From Pseudovibrio exalbescens DSM 16456 (GTDB lineage: Bacteria; Pseudomonadota; Alphaproteobacteria; Rhizobiales; Stappiaceae): DNA of 64,000 bases. This document shows positions 16,966 to 26,231 of the stretch, piece after piece (positions within the stretch are counted from its first letter, which is position 1; every line of letters begins with the position of its first letter). The stretch covers positions 1-64,000 of the forward strand of contig NZ_AUGS01000005.1 of assembly GCF_000422785.1 (NCBI RefSeq). Reading direction: 5' to 3'. The translations under genes and the position numbers were made by a program. Below the pieces are notes generated by a model, which searched no databases, was not told the DNA's origin, and saw only the letters and a program-made list of their open reading frames with translations.

Positions 16966-18321
16966 ATGGTAACTGTTAGCGGTTTTGAACAGGCCCGGTT
17001 GGAAGACCAGTACGCGGGCGTCATTGAACGCCCCTTGGCTCAACGCCTCATCGCGCCTGGTGTTGTCATTGCAATTCTCGGATATCTGGTGATTTGCTTC
17101 TTTGCCTTCGATGTGCCGGGCGTGTTGAACAAGGCGCGGATGGATATGGCACAGCTGTATGCGCTGGATTCCTATGCCCACAAGGATCACGCCAAGCTTT
17201 CATTCCGCAAGGCTGATGAGGGGTTTGAACTGTCGCTGGAAGGAACGCGTCGGGCACGCTACGACACGCCGCCTGCTTGGTTCCAGAGCAACGGCGCGGA
17301 AAGCCGGATTGATCTGGCCGGCGATGGTATCGTCGCCTTTGATGGCCAATCCATTGTCACCTACACCCATCCTGACTATGACGAGCCGTTCCGGTTCCGT
17401 GTGGGCGGCGGAGACTATCCGGTCTATCTGGGCAGTGTTACGCCGGAGTGGTTGGGGGATAGTGGCAAGCAAATTGATGCGCGCCCAAGCCTTTACAGCC
17501 GCATTTGGATCACGCGCAGCAAGATTGAGGTTCACCGCTACGAAAATGGCTGGGAGAACTTCTGGTTTGGTTTCAACTCGCCCTTGAGTGGGATGAGTAT
17601 TGGCCAATTGACATCGCTAGCCATGTCCAGCGATCGCATCGAGCCGGAGATGTCCAACCTTAGCTTCATTGCCTCGGAGTTCTGGAACAACCCGGAATGG
17701 CAGCATGGTGACATTTTCTATGCCTTGCTTCAGACGCTGATCATGGCTGTGGTTGGCACCTTGGTTGCCGGCATCATTGCTCTGCCGCTGGCCTTTGCAG
17801 CCGCCGCAAATGTAAATCCGTTGAGGGGCGTAAGATTTGGGCTGCGCCGAATTTTCGACTTCCTGCGCGGTGTTGATACCCTGATCTGGTCGCTGATCTT
17901 CATCCGGGCGTTTGGTTTGGGACCTCTGTCCGGTACGTTTGCCATTATCTTCACCGACAGTGGTACGTTCGGCAAGCTGTTTTCAGAGGCTATTGAGAAC
18001 GCAGACCGGCGTCAGGCGGAAGGGGTACAGGCCACCGGTGCCTCACCAATCCAGAAGTACCGTTTTGGTGTGTTTCCTCAGATCCTGCCGCTTTTCGTAT
18101 CGCAGATGCTGTATTTCCTGGAGTCGAACACTCGATCGGCGACGGTCATTGGTGCGCTGGGCGCTGGTGGCATCGGTCTGAAGTTGCTTGAAACGATGCG
18201 GACCCGTCAGGATTGGGAAAACACGGCCTACATTATTGTGCTGGTAATTGGTCTTGTGATCCTGATGGACAACATGTCCGGCTGGCTGAGGCGCAAACTG
18301 ATCGGCGATACCGAAGGCTGA
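16966..18321 (+). CDS. phnE: Phosphonate/phosphate ABC permease PhnE (second subunit, long form)
   Basis: This 451-residue permease has the PhnE core in its C-terminal half, including FSEAIENADRRQAEGVQATGA followed by FGVFPQILP (the EAA loop) and an IGALGAGGIG segment. Between its first helix (about 25-45) and the core lies a soluble region of roughly 190 residues that should be periplasmic. Long second permeases of this type are known from Rhizobiales PhoT-like proteins, so this is likely an order-specific feature rather than a fusion error. The extra part might hold the binding protein or sense substrate. It starts 12 bp after the first permease and ends before a hairpin terminator. Confidence 0.9.
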   Translation: MVTVSGFEQARLEDQYAGVIERPLAQRLIAPGVVIAILGYLVICFFAFDVPGVLNKARMDMAQLYALDSYAHKDHAKLSFRKADEGFELSLEGTRRARYDTPPAWFQSNGAESRIDLAGDGIVAFDGQSIVTYTHPDYDEPFRFRVGGGDYPVYLGSVTPEWLGDSGKQIDARPSLYSRIWITRSKIEVHRYENGWENFWFGFNSPLSGMSIGQLTSLAMSSDRIEPEMSNLSFIASEFWNNPEWQHGDIFYALLQTLIMAVVGTLVAGIIALPLAFAAAANVNPLRGVRFGLRRIFDFLRGVDTLIWSLIFIRAFGLGPLSGTFAIIFTDSGTFGKLFSEAIENADRRQAEGVQATGASPIQKYRFGVFPQILPLFVSQMLYFLESNTRSATVIGALGAGGIGLKLLETMRTRQDWENTAYIIVLVIGLVILMDNMSGWLRRKLIGDTEG

Positions 18322-18348
18322 GATTTCTTCAAGCTGTCTAGGCATTGG

Positions 18349-18384
18349 GCCCGCGGTGGAGACATCGCGGGCTCTTTCATTTTT
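18349..18384 (+). terminator. Intrinsic terminator after the phn operon
   Basis: GCCCGCG at 18349-18355 pairs with CGCGGGC at 18366-18372, followed by a T-rich stretch (TCTTTCATTTTT). It ends the phnCDEE transcript before the sensor kinase gene. Confidence 0.7.
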
Positions 18385-18507
18385 AAGGGCCGTGTTAGGC
18401 ATATGCTCACCATCTTTCTAACCGCCTTGTTAAGGGATCCGTGATTACGTAAGGGAAAGCGCTCCGTTGCTGATCAAGAAGAGCGCGAGTACAGGTGCGC
18501 ACTCACG

Positions 18508-21500
18508 ATGGATCCCAATTGTTGTTCTGCTCCCATGGCTACCGAGCGCAAGCCTCGGAGTTACCTGCTTTGGCTGTTGGGCGGGGCCGGAACGATTGTC
18601 TTGATGTTGGTTTTGCAGCTGGTCACCTTGTCCCTCGTTCAAAACTACACGCAGGAACGGGCCTATCGGGCGCTGTTGGACACCATGCGCTCAGAGCTGC
18701 TGGTCGCATTTCATGTCGTGGCTGATCAAGGCACCTTGCCCCGTTTTTTGACGCGACTTGAGGATGAAGACGGCCTGTCAGTCTCCACGACTGAGGGGCT
18801 TTTGACGATCCACTCTTACCCGGTGGATTTGGAGGTGCTTGAACGGGAAGGTCATTTGCTTTTGGACGGCGAGGTCTACGAGCCTTTGGAAGGGTTTCAT
18901 CTACACAGGGAAGATGTATTTGATCGGCTGCTCGGTCACAGTCACCCGCACAGTCATGGTGATCGGTTGTTTCTGCCGGCTGTCATGCCCCTGGTTGTTC
19001 TGGAACGGCAACTGGCTGAACGGATCAACACCAGCCTGCGATTTTTCTATCACATGGGCGGTGAAGACAGCGCGACTTCCTTGTCCGTTGCGGTAGTGTT
19101 GCCACTTCGTGAACCCATAGCCATTGCCATTACAGACCGCATCGCTGGGCAGGTTCAGTGGGAAAAAGAGCAGAACGCCCTGTTTATCCTCTTTGGGCTT
19201 TCCTACTTGCTGATCGGCCTGGCAGGCTATGCACTTTATCGGAACAAGATTTTGCAAAGTGAAAGTGCGCTTGAGCAACTTGACGCGCAATGTGATCTTA
19301 AAAATCAGCAGTTGGAGGCGCGTGCCGAAGAGGCGCGCTACAGGGAGACGCAGCTCAAAGCCTTGCTCAGCAGTGTCAGCGACGCCATTTTGACGGTGGA
19401 TGGACAAGGCGTGATCCAAACAGCCAATCGGGCGGCCTTGGGCTTGTTTCGCAGTGATGTGGATGGTTTGATCGGCACGCCTCTCGTGGATCGCATTCGC
19501 CCTGAAACCGTGCATTTGCCTGCGTTGTTCTCCGATGGGTTCACGGAAGAGCAGGAGGCAAGCCTTTTCGCAAGGCGCCATCAATTCGATTATACCCACA
19601 GCAATGGCGAGATCAGCCATTTGGAATTGCGGCTGAGTGACTTCTATTTGCGTGACGGACGTTATTTTGCATGCCTTCTGCGCGATGTCACAGAACAGGT
19701 AACGGCTCAAGAAGAAGCGCGGCGGGCTCAGAACCAGCTGTGGCAAGCCATCAGTCACTTGCCCGACGCCTTCGTGCTCTATGATGCCGATGATCGGCTG
19801 CTGATATGCAATGAGCGCTATCGCGAGCTCTACAAGACCAGCGGCGACTTGTTCGAAATCGGGAACACCTTTGAATACATCGTGCGAACGGGCGCGGAGC
19901 GCGGCCAGTATGATCTGGACGGCATGAGCGTGGATGAATGGGTGGCCGACCGCATGGCGCGTCACCAGCTTAGTGAAAGCGAGGTCATCCAGTTGCTCAA
20001 TGACGGTACATGGGTGCGGGTAACCGAGCGGCGGACACCTGACGGTATGACCGTTGGTTTTCGAAGCGATATCACTGAACTCAAACAGCAGGAGGAGGCT
20101 GTCAAAGCACGGGAAGAGGAACTGCGATCCATTATTGCCACTGCAATGGACGCGATTGTTGGGGTTGATGCCAATGACCGCATCATTGAGTTCAACCGCG
20201 CAGCGGAGGCTCTGCTTGGCTACAAGCGTGAAGAGGTGCTTGGCAAAGAAGCCCACCGCCTGTTGTTGCCGAAAGAAGAATGGTCGCGCTACTTTATGGT
20301 GATGAGCGCATTGAAGCGCTCAACCTCCCCTGAATCCGCCGGAAATCGTCGTGAAGGGGTTGTGCTTGACCGCGCCGGCGAAAAACTGCCGGTCGACATC
20401 TCCATGAATGCGGCGGTGCTGTCTACTGGATCACGCTTTTATTTCTTCCTGCATGACATTCGCAGCCGCAAGCGCGCTGTTGAGGATCTGACCCGTGCGA
20501 AAGAAAACGCAGAGGCGGCCGCCAGAACAAAGACTGCGTTCCTTGGCATGATGAGCCATGAGATCCGTACGCCGCTAAGTGCTGTGATTGGCTTTCTGCG
20601 CATGTTGGAGACTGATCAGCTGGATGACCAGCAGCGCACTTATGTCAACACGTCGCTTGAATCTGCTGAGGCTCTTCTGGGTATCCTGAATGACATTCTG
20701 GAGCTGTCCAGGCTCGAAGCGGGCCAATCCGAGGCCAAGCGAGAGGTGGTCAACCTGCGCCACTTGATCGAGCAGGTGCGAGACTTGCTTTTGCCGCGTG
20801 CTCAGGAAAAAGAGTTGTCGCTGACAATTGACATGGCTGAGGATGTACCTGAGGACCTGATGACAGACAGTGGCCGGGTTCGTCAGATACTGATCAATCT
20901 GACAAATAACGCCCTCAAGTTTACCGATCAAGGCGGCGTGACGATCCGGGCGGAAAGCGCTGGGTTGACACAAGATGGTCTGTGTTCGCTGCGTCTGTCC
21001 GTTATTGACACAGGTGTCGGCATTGCACCTGAGCATCAAAGAACGATTTTCTCCCATTTCTCCCGCACACCGTCGGCGCAGGCGTCGGACCCAACCGGGG
21101 TGGGATTGGGGCTGGCAATCAGCAAAGAGCTGGTCGAGGGGCTGGGCGGGCACATTGGTCTGCAATCCGCCGAAGGCGTGGGAAGCGTTTTCTGGGTGGA
21201 GTTGGAGGTATCCCTACCGCCGAAAAATCTGGCAAGTCCCACTCGTTCTCAAAAGGCGCCCGAGACACCAGCCGTCGCGGCTGGGGACATGCACTTCCTG
21301 GTGGCGGAAGACAACGCGCCCAATCGCATGGTGTTGCGCAAGATGCTGGAGGCATTTGGTGCCAAGGTTACGGAAGCCGAAAACGGCCGACAAGCCATTG
21401 ATTACCTGACTGACCCTGACGAAGATCCCGTGGACGCTGTGTTCATGGATGTTTCCATGCCGGTCCTGGATGGTATTTCGGCCACACGCGCCTTGCGTGA

Positions 21501-22131
21501 TCGTCACGATCTGTTGGCCTCCATCCCCGTAATCGGTTTGACCGCACACACGTCCAAAGAAGATCACGACTTGATGTATGCGGCCGGTTTCACGCGTGTT
21601 CTCACCAAACCGATTTCTCGGGAGAAGCTGGAACACGCATTGCAGGACCTTATGGCCCGATTGGGCGGGCTTGCAAGCGGCCAGCCCGGTGCGCCTTCTC
21701 TTGCCAAGGTCTATCAACTGCCAGTTCGCCCCCATTCTGGTCCAGTGCCACCTGTGGTCACACTTCCACAAACAGGGAGCGGAACGAGCGGAGAGGCGGG
21801 CAGTGTGCGCCTTGAAGATTGTCTCATCCGGTGCCGCACGTTGATGCAAGCGCCAACCATGAACAAGGCTGATGTGGAAGACCTCTGTACTGACGTTTAC
21901 ACATTGTGCGCCCAGCTTGAAGCTGAGGGCGTTCGCCTTATCGCTGAACAGCTTTCTGATGATTGCTGGGAAGCGGTGAGCGCCGACGAGGAGAGTTTGG
22001 CTGGCGAAAAAGCGGATTTGTGCCGTCAGTCTTTATATACGCTTGCCAAGGCCCTGGAACAGTTTCGGTCGCGTCTTCCCGACACTGATGAAGATGTGGA
22101 ATCGCCGCCGGATCAGTCTCGAGCGACCTAG
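18508..22131 (+). CDS. Hybrid sensor histidine kinase with three PAS domains and a His-rich sensor loop
   Basis: The 1207-residue protein has a membrane helix at about 22-44, a periplasmic sensor domain, a second helix at 224-246, a coiled coil, three PAS domains (each beginning with an LLSSVSDAI, ISHLPDAFV or IATAMDAIV type helix), HisKA with MSHEIRTPL and intact H684, an ATPase domain (NLTNNALKF, DTGVGI, GLGLAIS) and a receiver with D981 in FMDVSMP and the KP near its end. About 200 further residues follow, with no clear Hpt His. The periplasmic region carries GHSHPHSHG at 143-151, a likely metal site. It sits 186 bp after the phn operon and may control it. ATG 18535 is an alternative start. 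Confidence 0.9.
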   Translation: MDPNCCSAPMATERKPRSYLLWLLGGAGTIVLMLVLQLVTLSLVQNYTQERAYRALLDTMRSELLVAFHVVADQGTLPRFLTRLEDEDGLSVSTTEGLLTIHSYPVDLEVLEREGHLLLDGEVYEPLEGFHLHREDVFDRLLGHSHPHSHGDRLFLPAVMPLVVLERQLAERINTSLRFFYHMGGEDSATSLSVAVVLPLREPIAIAITDRIAGQVQWEKEQNALFILFGLSYLLIGLAGYALYRNKILQSESALEQLDAQCDLKNQQLEARAEEARYRETQLKALLSSVSDAILTVDGQGVIQTANRAALGLFRSDVDGLIGTPLVDRIRPETVHLPALFSDGFTEEQEASLFARRHQFDYTHSNGEISHLELRLSDFYLRDGRYFACLLRDVTEQVTAQEEARRAQNQLWQAISHLPDAFVLYDADDRLLICNERYRELYKTSGDLFEIGNTFEYIVRTGAERGQYDLDGMSVDEWVADRMARHQLSESEVIQLLNDGTWVRVTERRTPDGMTVGFRSDITELKQQEEAVKAREEELRSIIATAMDAIVGVDANDRIIEFNRAAEALLGYKREEVLGKEAHRLLLPKEEWSRYFMVMSALKRSTSPESAGNRREGVVLDRAGEKLPVDISMNAAVLSTGSRFYFFLHDIRSRKRAVEDLTRAKENAEAAARTKTAFLGMMSHEIRTPLSAVIGFLRMLETDQLDDQQRTYVNTSLESAEALLGILNDILELSRLEAGQSEAKREVVNLRHLIEQVRDLLLPRAQEKELSLTIDMAEDVPEDLMTDSGRVRQILINLTNNALKFTDQGGVTIRAESAGLTQDGLCSLRLSVIDTGVGIAPEHQRTIFSHFSRTPSAQASDPTGVGLGLAISKELVEGLGGHIGLQSAEGVGSVFWVELEVSLPPKNLASPTRSQKAPETPAVAAGDMHFLVAEDNAPNRMVLRKMLEAFGAKVTEAENGRQAIDYLTDPDEDPVDAVFMDVSMPVLDGISATRALRDRHDLLASIPVIGLTAHTSKEDHDLMYAAGFTRVLTKPISREKLEHALQDLMARLGGLASGQPGAPSLAKVYQLPVRPHSGPVPPVVTLPQTGSGTSGEAGSVRLEDCLIRCRTLMQAPTMNKADVEDLCTDVYTLCAQLEAEGVRLIAEQLSDDCWEAVSADEESLAGEKADLCRQSLYTLAKALEQFRSRLPDTDEDVESPPDQSRAT

Positions 22132-22741
22132 CTGGTATGTGCCTGACGCGCTGAACGGGCGTGGGTTGTCAGGAATGGTTCTGCACATTCCGATACATGA
22201 CTGAGTATACAATGGCTCGCGCGTATATCACGTCAACTTCTTCTGGTTGAGTTCAGCGGTAGCAGATCAGGCAAGGCTTGCGTGTCGGCCTTTCCGAGAT
22301 GAACGTGCTGTGTGCAGCGGTTTGATCTGCGCCCGATCCTCAGGTGCGCGCCCGTTTGAACTGAAAGTCTCCCCGAAAACTGGTATTCAGCGACCCTGCG
22401 ACAAGATTTGCGTTGAGCATTCTGGGTCAAATTACTTCAGTCATCCATTCAGGCGGGGGGTGAGGCTCACCCCTCGTGATATGGTCTGGCGGGTGAGATG
22501 TGTCTTTATGGTCACATTGGTTTTTTGTGTATTAAAACTGCCTAAGTCTTCCTTCCAAAATCGAAAGGACGCTCCTAAACATGGTGGTGCCGAGTGAGGA
22601 GCGTGCCTTTGTGCGCGTAGGTTATGGGGTGGGGACCCCGGCGCTGCATCTCTCACTGGTAAACACTGAAAACAGATAAGCAAACGGCTCTGTTTCGAGC
22701 CTTTGTTTTGTCTTGCCTATTAGAAAGTTTGGAAGGTCAAA
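22132..22741. other. Upstream region of the porin array
   Basis: No supported gene in 610 bp. A perfect 7-bp inverted repeat (GGGGTGA 22457-22463, TCACCCC 22467-22473) could be a regulator site or a terminator for the kinase. The last 60 bp before porin 1 are the probable leader. Confidence 0.4.
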
Positions 22742-23869
22742 ATGAACTTCAAGGCACTTATGCTTGCAACGGCTTCTGCCGCTGTTGTGACCTCTGCATC
22801 TGCGGCTGATCTGCCGATGGTTGCCGAGCCAGTAGACTACGTGCAGGTTTGTGACGCCTATGGCGCTGGTTTCTTCAAGATTCCGGGCAAGGACACCTGC
22901 GTGAAGATCGGCGGTCGTATCCGCGGTCAGTTCATCTCCGACAACCTGAACAGTGATCATGACTACGACGACAACGCGTCGTATGTTCGTGGTTATCTGT
23001 ACCTGAACACCATGACAGACACCGAAATCGGTCTCATCAAGACCGTGACGGAAATGTACAGCGAGTTCAATCAGGCTGGCGATGAAGAGATGAAGGTGGA
23101 TGACGCCTACATCCAGTTCGGTACCGCTTATGGTGACCTGCTGGTTGGTTACGCCGTGTCCAACTTTGATACCTTCACCGGTTCCACTGACATCGGTATT
23201 GTTGACCGTAACTTCTCCGATACCGATACGCTGCAGGTAACCTACCGCAAGTCACTGGGTAATGGCTTCACTGCCTCCTTGTCTTTGGAAGACTCATCCT
23301 ACCGCGAAGGCGGCGACAACGAATACGATGTTGTTGGTGGTCTGAAGTTGTCTCAGGGCTGGGGCTTTGCGCGTTTGGTTGGTGCCTATCACCAGGTGAA
23401 CGACACCAATAGCAATGCGGCCATTGTGGGTGATGAAGAAGATGGTTTTGCAATCGCAGGTACCATCGGCATCAATCTCGACATGATCGCTGCCGGCGAC
23501 GAGCTTGTTTTTGCTGCGACCTATGCTGATTCAGCTGCGCACTACGTAAACGCAGATACTGACTACATCGATGGTACCCTCGATTCATGGGATGCCAAGG
23601 GCTATGACGCGTTCTCCATCGGTGCAGGCTTCACTCACTACTTTACGCCGGAAGTTGCTGCGTCCATCGACGGTTCCTACCTGAAGGTGGATGATGCGGA
23701 CGACTACGAGCGTATTGCAACGACCGCCGCTCTGGGTTGGTATCCGGTCTCCGGTCTCGTGATTGCGGGTGAAGTTGGCTACGTTCATCAGGACGATGAT
23801 GTCGACACCTTCAAGGACGGCACCGACGACGATTACCGCGTTGGTACCCGGATTCAGTACACCTTCTGA
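22742..23869 (+). CDS. Porin 1 of six (Omp2/RopA family)
   Basis: This 375-residue outer-membrane channel has a signal peptide ending ASA-ADLP, then PVDYVQVCDAYGAGFF and a DTCVKIGGRIRG segment, the conserved start of rhizobial and Brucella porins (Porin_2). The two Cys probably form a disulphide in a loop. Alternating beta strands follow, and the protein ends in YTF, the aromatic C-terminus needed for barrel insertion. External loops are rich in Asp, which suggests a cation-friendly or negatively charged entrance. It differs more from porins 2 to 5 than they do from each other. Own leader and terminator indicate a single-gene transcript. Confidence 0.94.
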   Translation: MNFKALMLATASAAVVTSASAADLPMVAEPVDYVQVCDAYGAGFFKIPGKDTCVKIGGRIRGQFISDNLNSDHDYDDNASYVRGYLYLNTMTDTEIGLIKTVTEMYSEFNQAGDEEMKVDDAYIQFGTAYGDLLVGYAVSNFDTFTGSTDIGIVDRNFSDTDTLQVTYRKSLGNGFTASLSLEDSSYREGGDNEYDVVGGLKLSQGWGFARLVGAYHQVNDTNSNAAIVGDEEDGFAIAGTIGINLDMIAAGDELVFAATYADSAAHYVNADTDYIDGTLDSWDAKGYDAFSIGAGFTHYFTPEVAASIDGSYLKVDDADDYERIATTAALGWYPVSGLVIAGEVGYVHQDDDVDTFKDGTDDDYRVGTRIQYTF

Positions 23870-23899
23870 TCCAACAGGTCCCAATCGGGAATTTTACGA

Positions 23900-23928
23900 G
23901 GGGCGCGCCAATGGGCGCGCCCCTTTTT
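23900..23928 (+). terminator. Terminator of porin 1
   Basis: GGGGCGCGCC at 23900-23909 pairs with GGCGCGCCCC at 23914-23923 around a 4-base loop, followed by five T. Confidence 0.9.
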
Positions 23929-24496
23929 GCGTGCTGCGCCGTCTGTGATGCTGTCACTCAAGGCCCATCAGGTCATTGTGGGCGCTTCTTGTGGTCTCTG
24001 GTGTTGGGGCAGGTTCGGTCATGATTTTGTTCTGAGGCTGAAATCTATTCATTTTTGGTGTGTTGTCTTCAAACGCAATCCAAGGTTTGTTAAAGGATTC
24101 GAGGCAGCTGAAAACCCTTCTCAAAAGAATGAACGTCAAACAATTCTCTTTTTACAAATAGTTGCTTGAAATGTGTCTCTCTTACTATTGGTTGCCTATT
24201 TCATTCGCTGGTTGTGTTGGGCGAATTATACGTTTGTTAACTCTGTTGTCTTGATGCAACACTGAATTTTCATGTGATACTATTTGCTGTTTTTGCTGTG
24301 CCGCTGCCTTGCCCGTTCGATGCGGTTGGGGCATCACTGTGCCTGCGAGATGAAAATATATAATCAATTGTCGATGGGAAGGTTCTGTCGAAATTGGTTT
24401 TGGGGCTCTCGTGGGGCATTCGGGGAAACGCTCGTCCAAACAGCGACACAACCTCGGCCCTCTATTTGTAAACAAGACTGATAGAGGTCAGGACTT
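23929..24496. other. Spacer between porins 1 and 2
   Basis: About 570 bp without a supported gene. The 3' end holds the repeated porin leader (24413-24494). The middle (24060-24290) is AT-rich and is the likely promoter region. Confidence 0.5.
24413..24494 (+). repeat. Porin leader repeat, copy A
   Basis: This 82-bp segment, from GGGGCATTCGGGGAAACGC to AGGTCAGGAC just before the start codon of porin 2, is repeated with only a few changes at 26148-26229 before porin 3. Its last 25 bases recur before porin 4. It probably contains the 5' untranslated region with the ribosome binding site (AGGTCAGGA) and part of the promoter, so these porins should share control. Confidence 0.85.
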
Positions 24497-25567
24497 ATGA
24501 AATTGAAAGCACTTCTGCTTGCAACTGCCGGCGCAGCCGTTGCAACTTCCGTATCTGCAGCTGATCTGCCGGTTGTAGCTGAGCCAGTAGACTACGTTCA
24601 GGTTTGCGACGCTTACGGCGCAGGCTTCTTCAAGATCCCGGGCAAGGACACCTGCCTGAAGATCGGTGGCCGTATCCGTACACAGATCGTTTCCGACAAC
24701 CTGGATTCCGACGCTGACTACGACGACTACTCTGCATACGCACGTGGTTACCTGTACCTGACGTCCATGACCGACACCGAAATCGGTCTGATCAAGACCT
24801 ACACCGAGTTCAACAGCGAGTGGAACCAGGACGGTGGCGATGGTTCTGTTGATGTGGGTGACGCTTACCTGCAGATCGGCACCAACTTCGCTGACGTCAT
24901 CATCGGTCGTACCACTTCTTTGTTCGACGGTTTCACCGGTGCAGTTGATGTGGGCGTTATCGGCCGTAACTGGTCTGACCAGGGCACGCTGCAGTTCGCT
25001 CTGACCAAGTCCCTCGGCAATGGCGTCACCGCTGCTGTTTCTGCTGAAGATTCTTCCTACCGTGATGGCGACACAAACTCTGCCGACTATGTTGGTAAGC
25101 TGGGTCTTGCTCAGGGTTGGGGTTCTGTTGAAGTTGCTGCTGCTCTGCACGACACTGTAGCTGGCGCTGTTGACAACTACGGTTATGCCGTACGCGGTAC
25201 AGCAACCGTCAACCTCGACATGCTGGCTGCTGGCGATGCATTCGTATTCCAGGCTGCATACGCTGACGCTGCTTCTGCTTACCTTGGCAAGTCCACCGCT
25301 GCTTGGGATCTGGCTGGCGATGAAGCATGGGCCCTAGGTGCTGGTTTCACACACTACTGGACTTCCGAAATCGCGACATCCATCGACGGTTCCTACCTGT
25401 CCAACGACGATGCTGACTACGACCGTTGGGCAATCGACGGTTCCGTTGGTTGGTACCCGGTTTCCGGCATGGTTGTCGCTCTGGACGGTGGTTTCGCATC
25501 TGAAGATGCAGCCGGCGTTGAAGCTGACGAAGCCAAGATCGGTGCACGTGTACAGTACACGTTCTAA
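24497..25567 (+). CDS. Porin 2 of six (Omp2/RopA family)
   Basis: This 356-residue porin is the shortest of the array. It has a signal peptide MKLKALLLATAGAAVATSVSA, the conserved DLPVVAEPVDYVQVCDAYG start, DTCLKIGGRIRT, and ends in VQYTF. Codon choice is strongly restricted (CTG, GGT, ATC, GAC, TCC), typical of very abundant proteins, so this and porins 3 and 4 are likely major outer-membrane proteins. Its central part (SADYVGK, then AQGWGS and VAAALHDTV) is close to porin 4. It shares the leader repeat with porin 3. It lets small hydrophilic solutes cross the outer membrane; the substrate preference cannot be read from sequence. Confidence 0.95.
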   Translation: MKLKALLLATAGAAVATSVSAADLPVVAEPVDYVQVCDAYGAGFFKIPGKDTCLKIGGRIRTQIVSDNLDSDADYDDYSAYARGYLYLTSMTDTEIGLIKTYTEFNSEWNQDGGDGSVDVGDAYLQIGTNFADVIIGRTTSLFDGFTGAVDVGVIGRNWSDQGTLQFALTKSLGNGVTAAVSAEDSSYRDGDTNSADYVGKLGLAQGWGSVEVAAALHDTVAGAVDNYGYAVRGTATVNLDMLAAGDAFVFQAAYADAASAYLGKSTAAWDLAGDEAWALGAGFTHYWTSEIATSIDGSYLSNDDADYDRWAIDGSVGWYPVSGMVVALDGGFASEDAAGVEADEAKIGARVQYTF

Positions 25568-25593
25568 TCTGACTTGATTGTCTGATTAAAGAG

Positions 25594-25623
25594 GCGAGGG
25601 CGCTCCGGCGCTCTCGCTTTTTT
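25594..25623 (+). terminator. Terminator of porin 2
   Basis: GCGAGGGCGC at 25594-25603 pairs with GCGCTCTCGC at 25608-25617 (one G-T pair), followed by T6. The same terminator, with its GATTAAAGAG flank, is found after porin 4. Confidence 0.92.
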
Positions 25624-25801
25624 GTGGTCTGGGCGGCGAGACAACAAATGCAACGAGTCAAATGCAGAGTGTTGGTCTGTTCTCTTTTCCATGCCGCGAT
25701 GGGAGTCGCGATCTCGAATGGGTACGCACCCTCTTTTCCAGCGCGATGGCCCCTGTGAATTATTGGCTGATTTTGGCCATAAATCTGAAAACCGGCGTTT
25801 A

Positions 25802-25817
25802 TGTGATCCTTATCACA
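25802..25817. promoter_or_regulatory. CRP-like binding site in the porin 2-3 spacer
   Basis: TGTGA-TCCTTA-TCACA is a perfect match to the TGTGA-N6-TCACA consensus of CRP-type regulators. It is about 430 bp before porin 3, far for a classical activator site, but a promoter could lie closer. No matching regulator gene is in the window. Confidence 0.45.
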
Positions 25818-26147
25818 TTTGGGCGCAGCACTGACTAACCAAGACCTCTGAAAATCCTGCAAAAATACGCAATAATAACTATTTTTGGTGAGTTGTGAGG
25901 CTGCATTGTGCCAATATTGCCACACTGAATTATCGATTAGCGATTATATTGATCTATCTGCCTGAAAATATTGTGCTTTTCCTGCAACATCAAAATCTTG
26001 GTGGGCTATTTTGACCCCTTCTGAAAGGCTGGTTCAGTTGTCTCAGTGCCTACTCAGGTGCATTACAGATTTCGCAAGTCAGTTGCCCATGGTCGGACCG
26101 GGGCCCGCGAAGGTTGCGGATTGGTCCGGGGTATCTGTTCTTCTTAT

Positions 26148-26229
26148 GGGGCACTAGGGGAAACGCTCGTCCAAACAGCGACATAACCTTGGCCCTCTAT
26201 TTGTAAACAAGACTGATAGAGGTCAGGAC
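26148..26229 (+). repeat. Porin leader repeat, copy B
   Basis: This second copy of the leader before porin 3 differs from copy A at a handful of positions. It includes the TCTATTTGTAAACAAGACTG stretch and the AGGTCAGGA ribosome binding site, which in this copy is two bases from the ATG. Confidence 0.85.
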
Positions 26230-26231
26230 AC

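Larger units (their letters stand above)
25624..26231. other. Spacer between porins 2 and 3
   Basis: About 600 bp with no supported gene. It contains the palindromic TGTGA-N6-TCACA site (25802-25817), an AT-rich middle (25860-25990) and leader repeat copy B at its end. Confidence 0.5.

Noticed and set aside
18901-20256. 451-codon minus-strand frame opposite the hybrid kinase
   Set aside because: Shadow of the kinase gene, whose PAS and HisKA motifs are clear.
22247-22597. 116-codon frame before porin 1
   Set aside because: Cys/Arg-rich random-looking text, no start signal; better read as noncoding.
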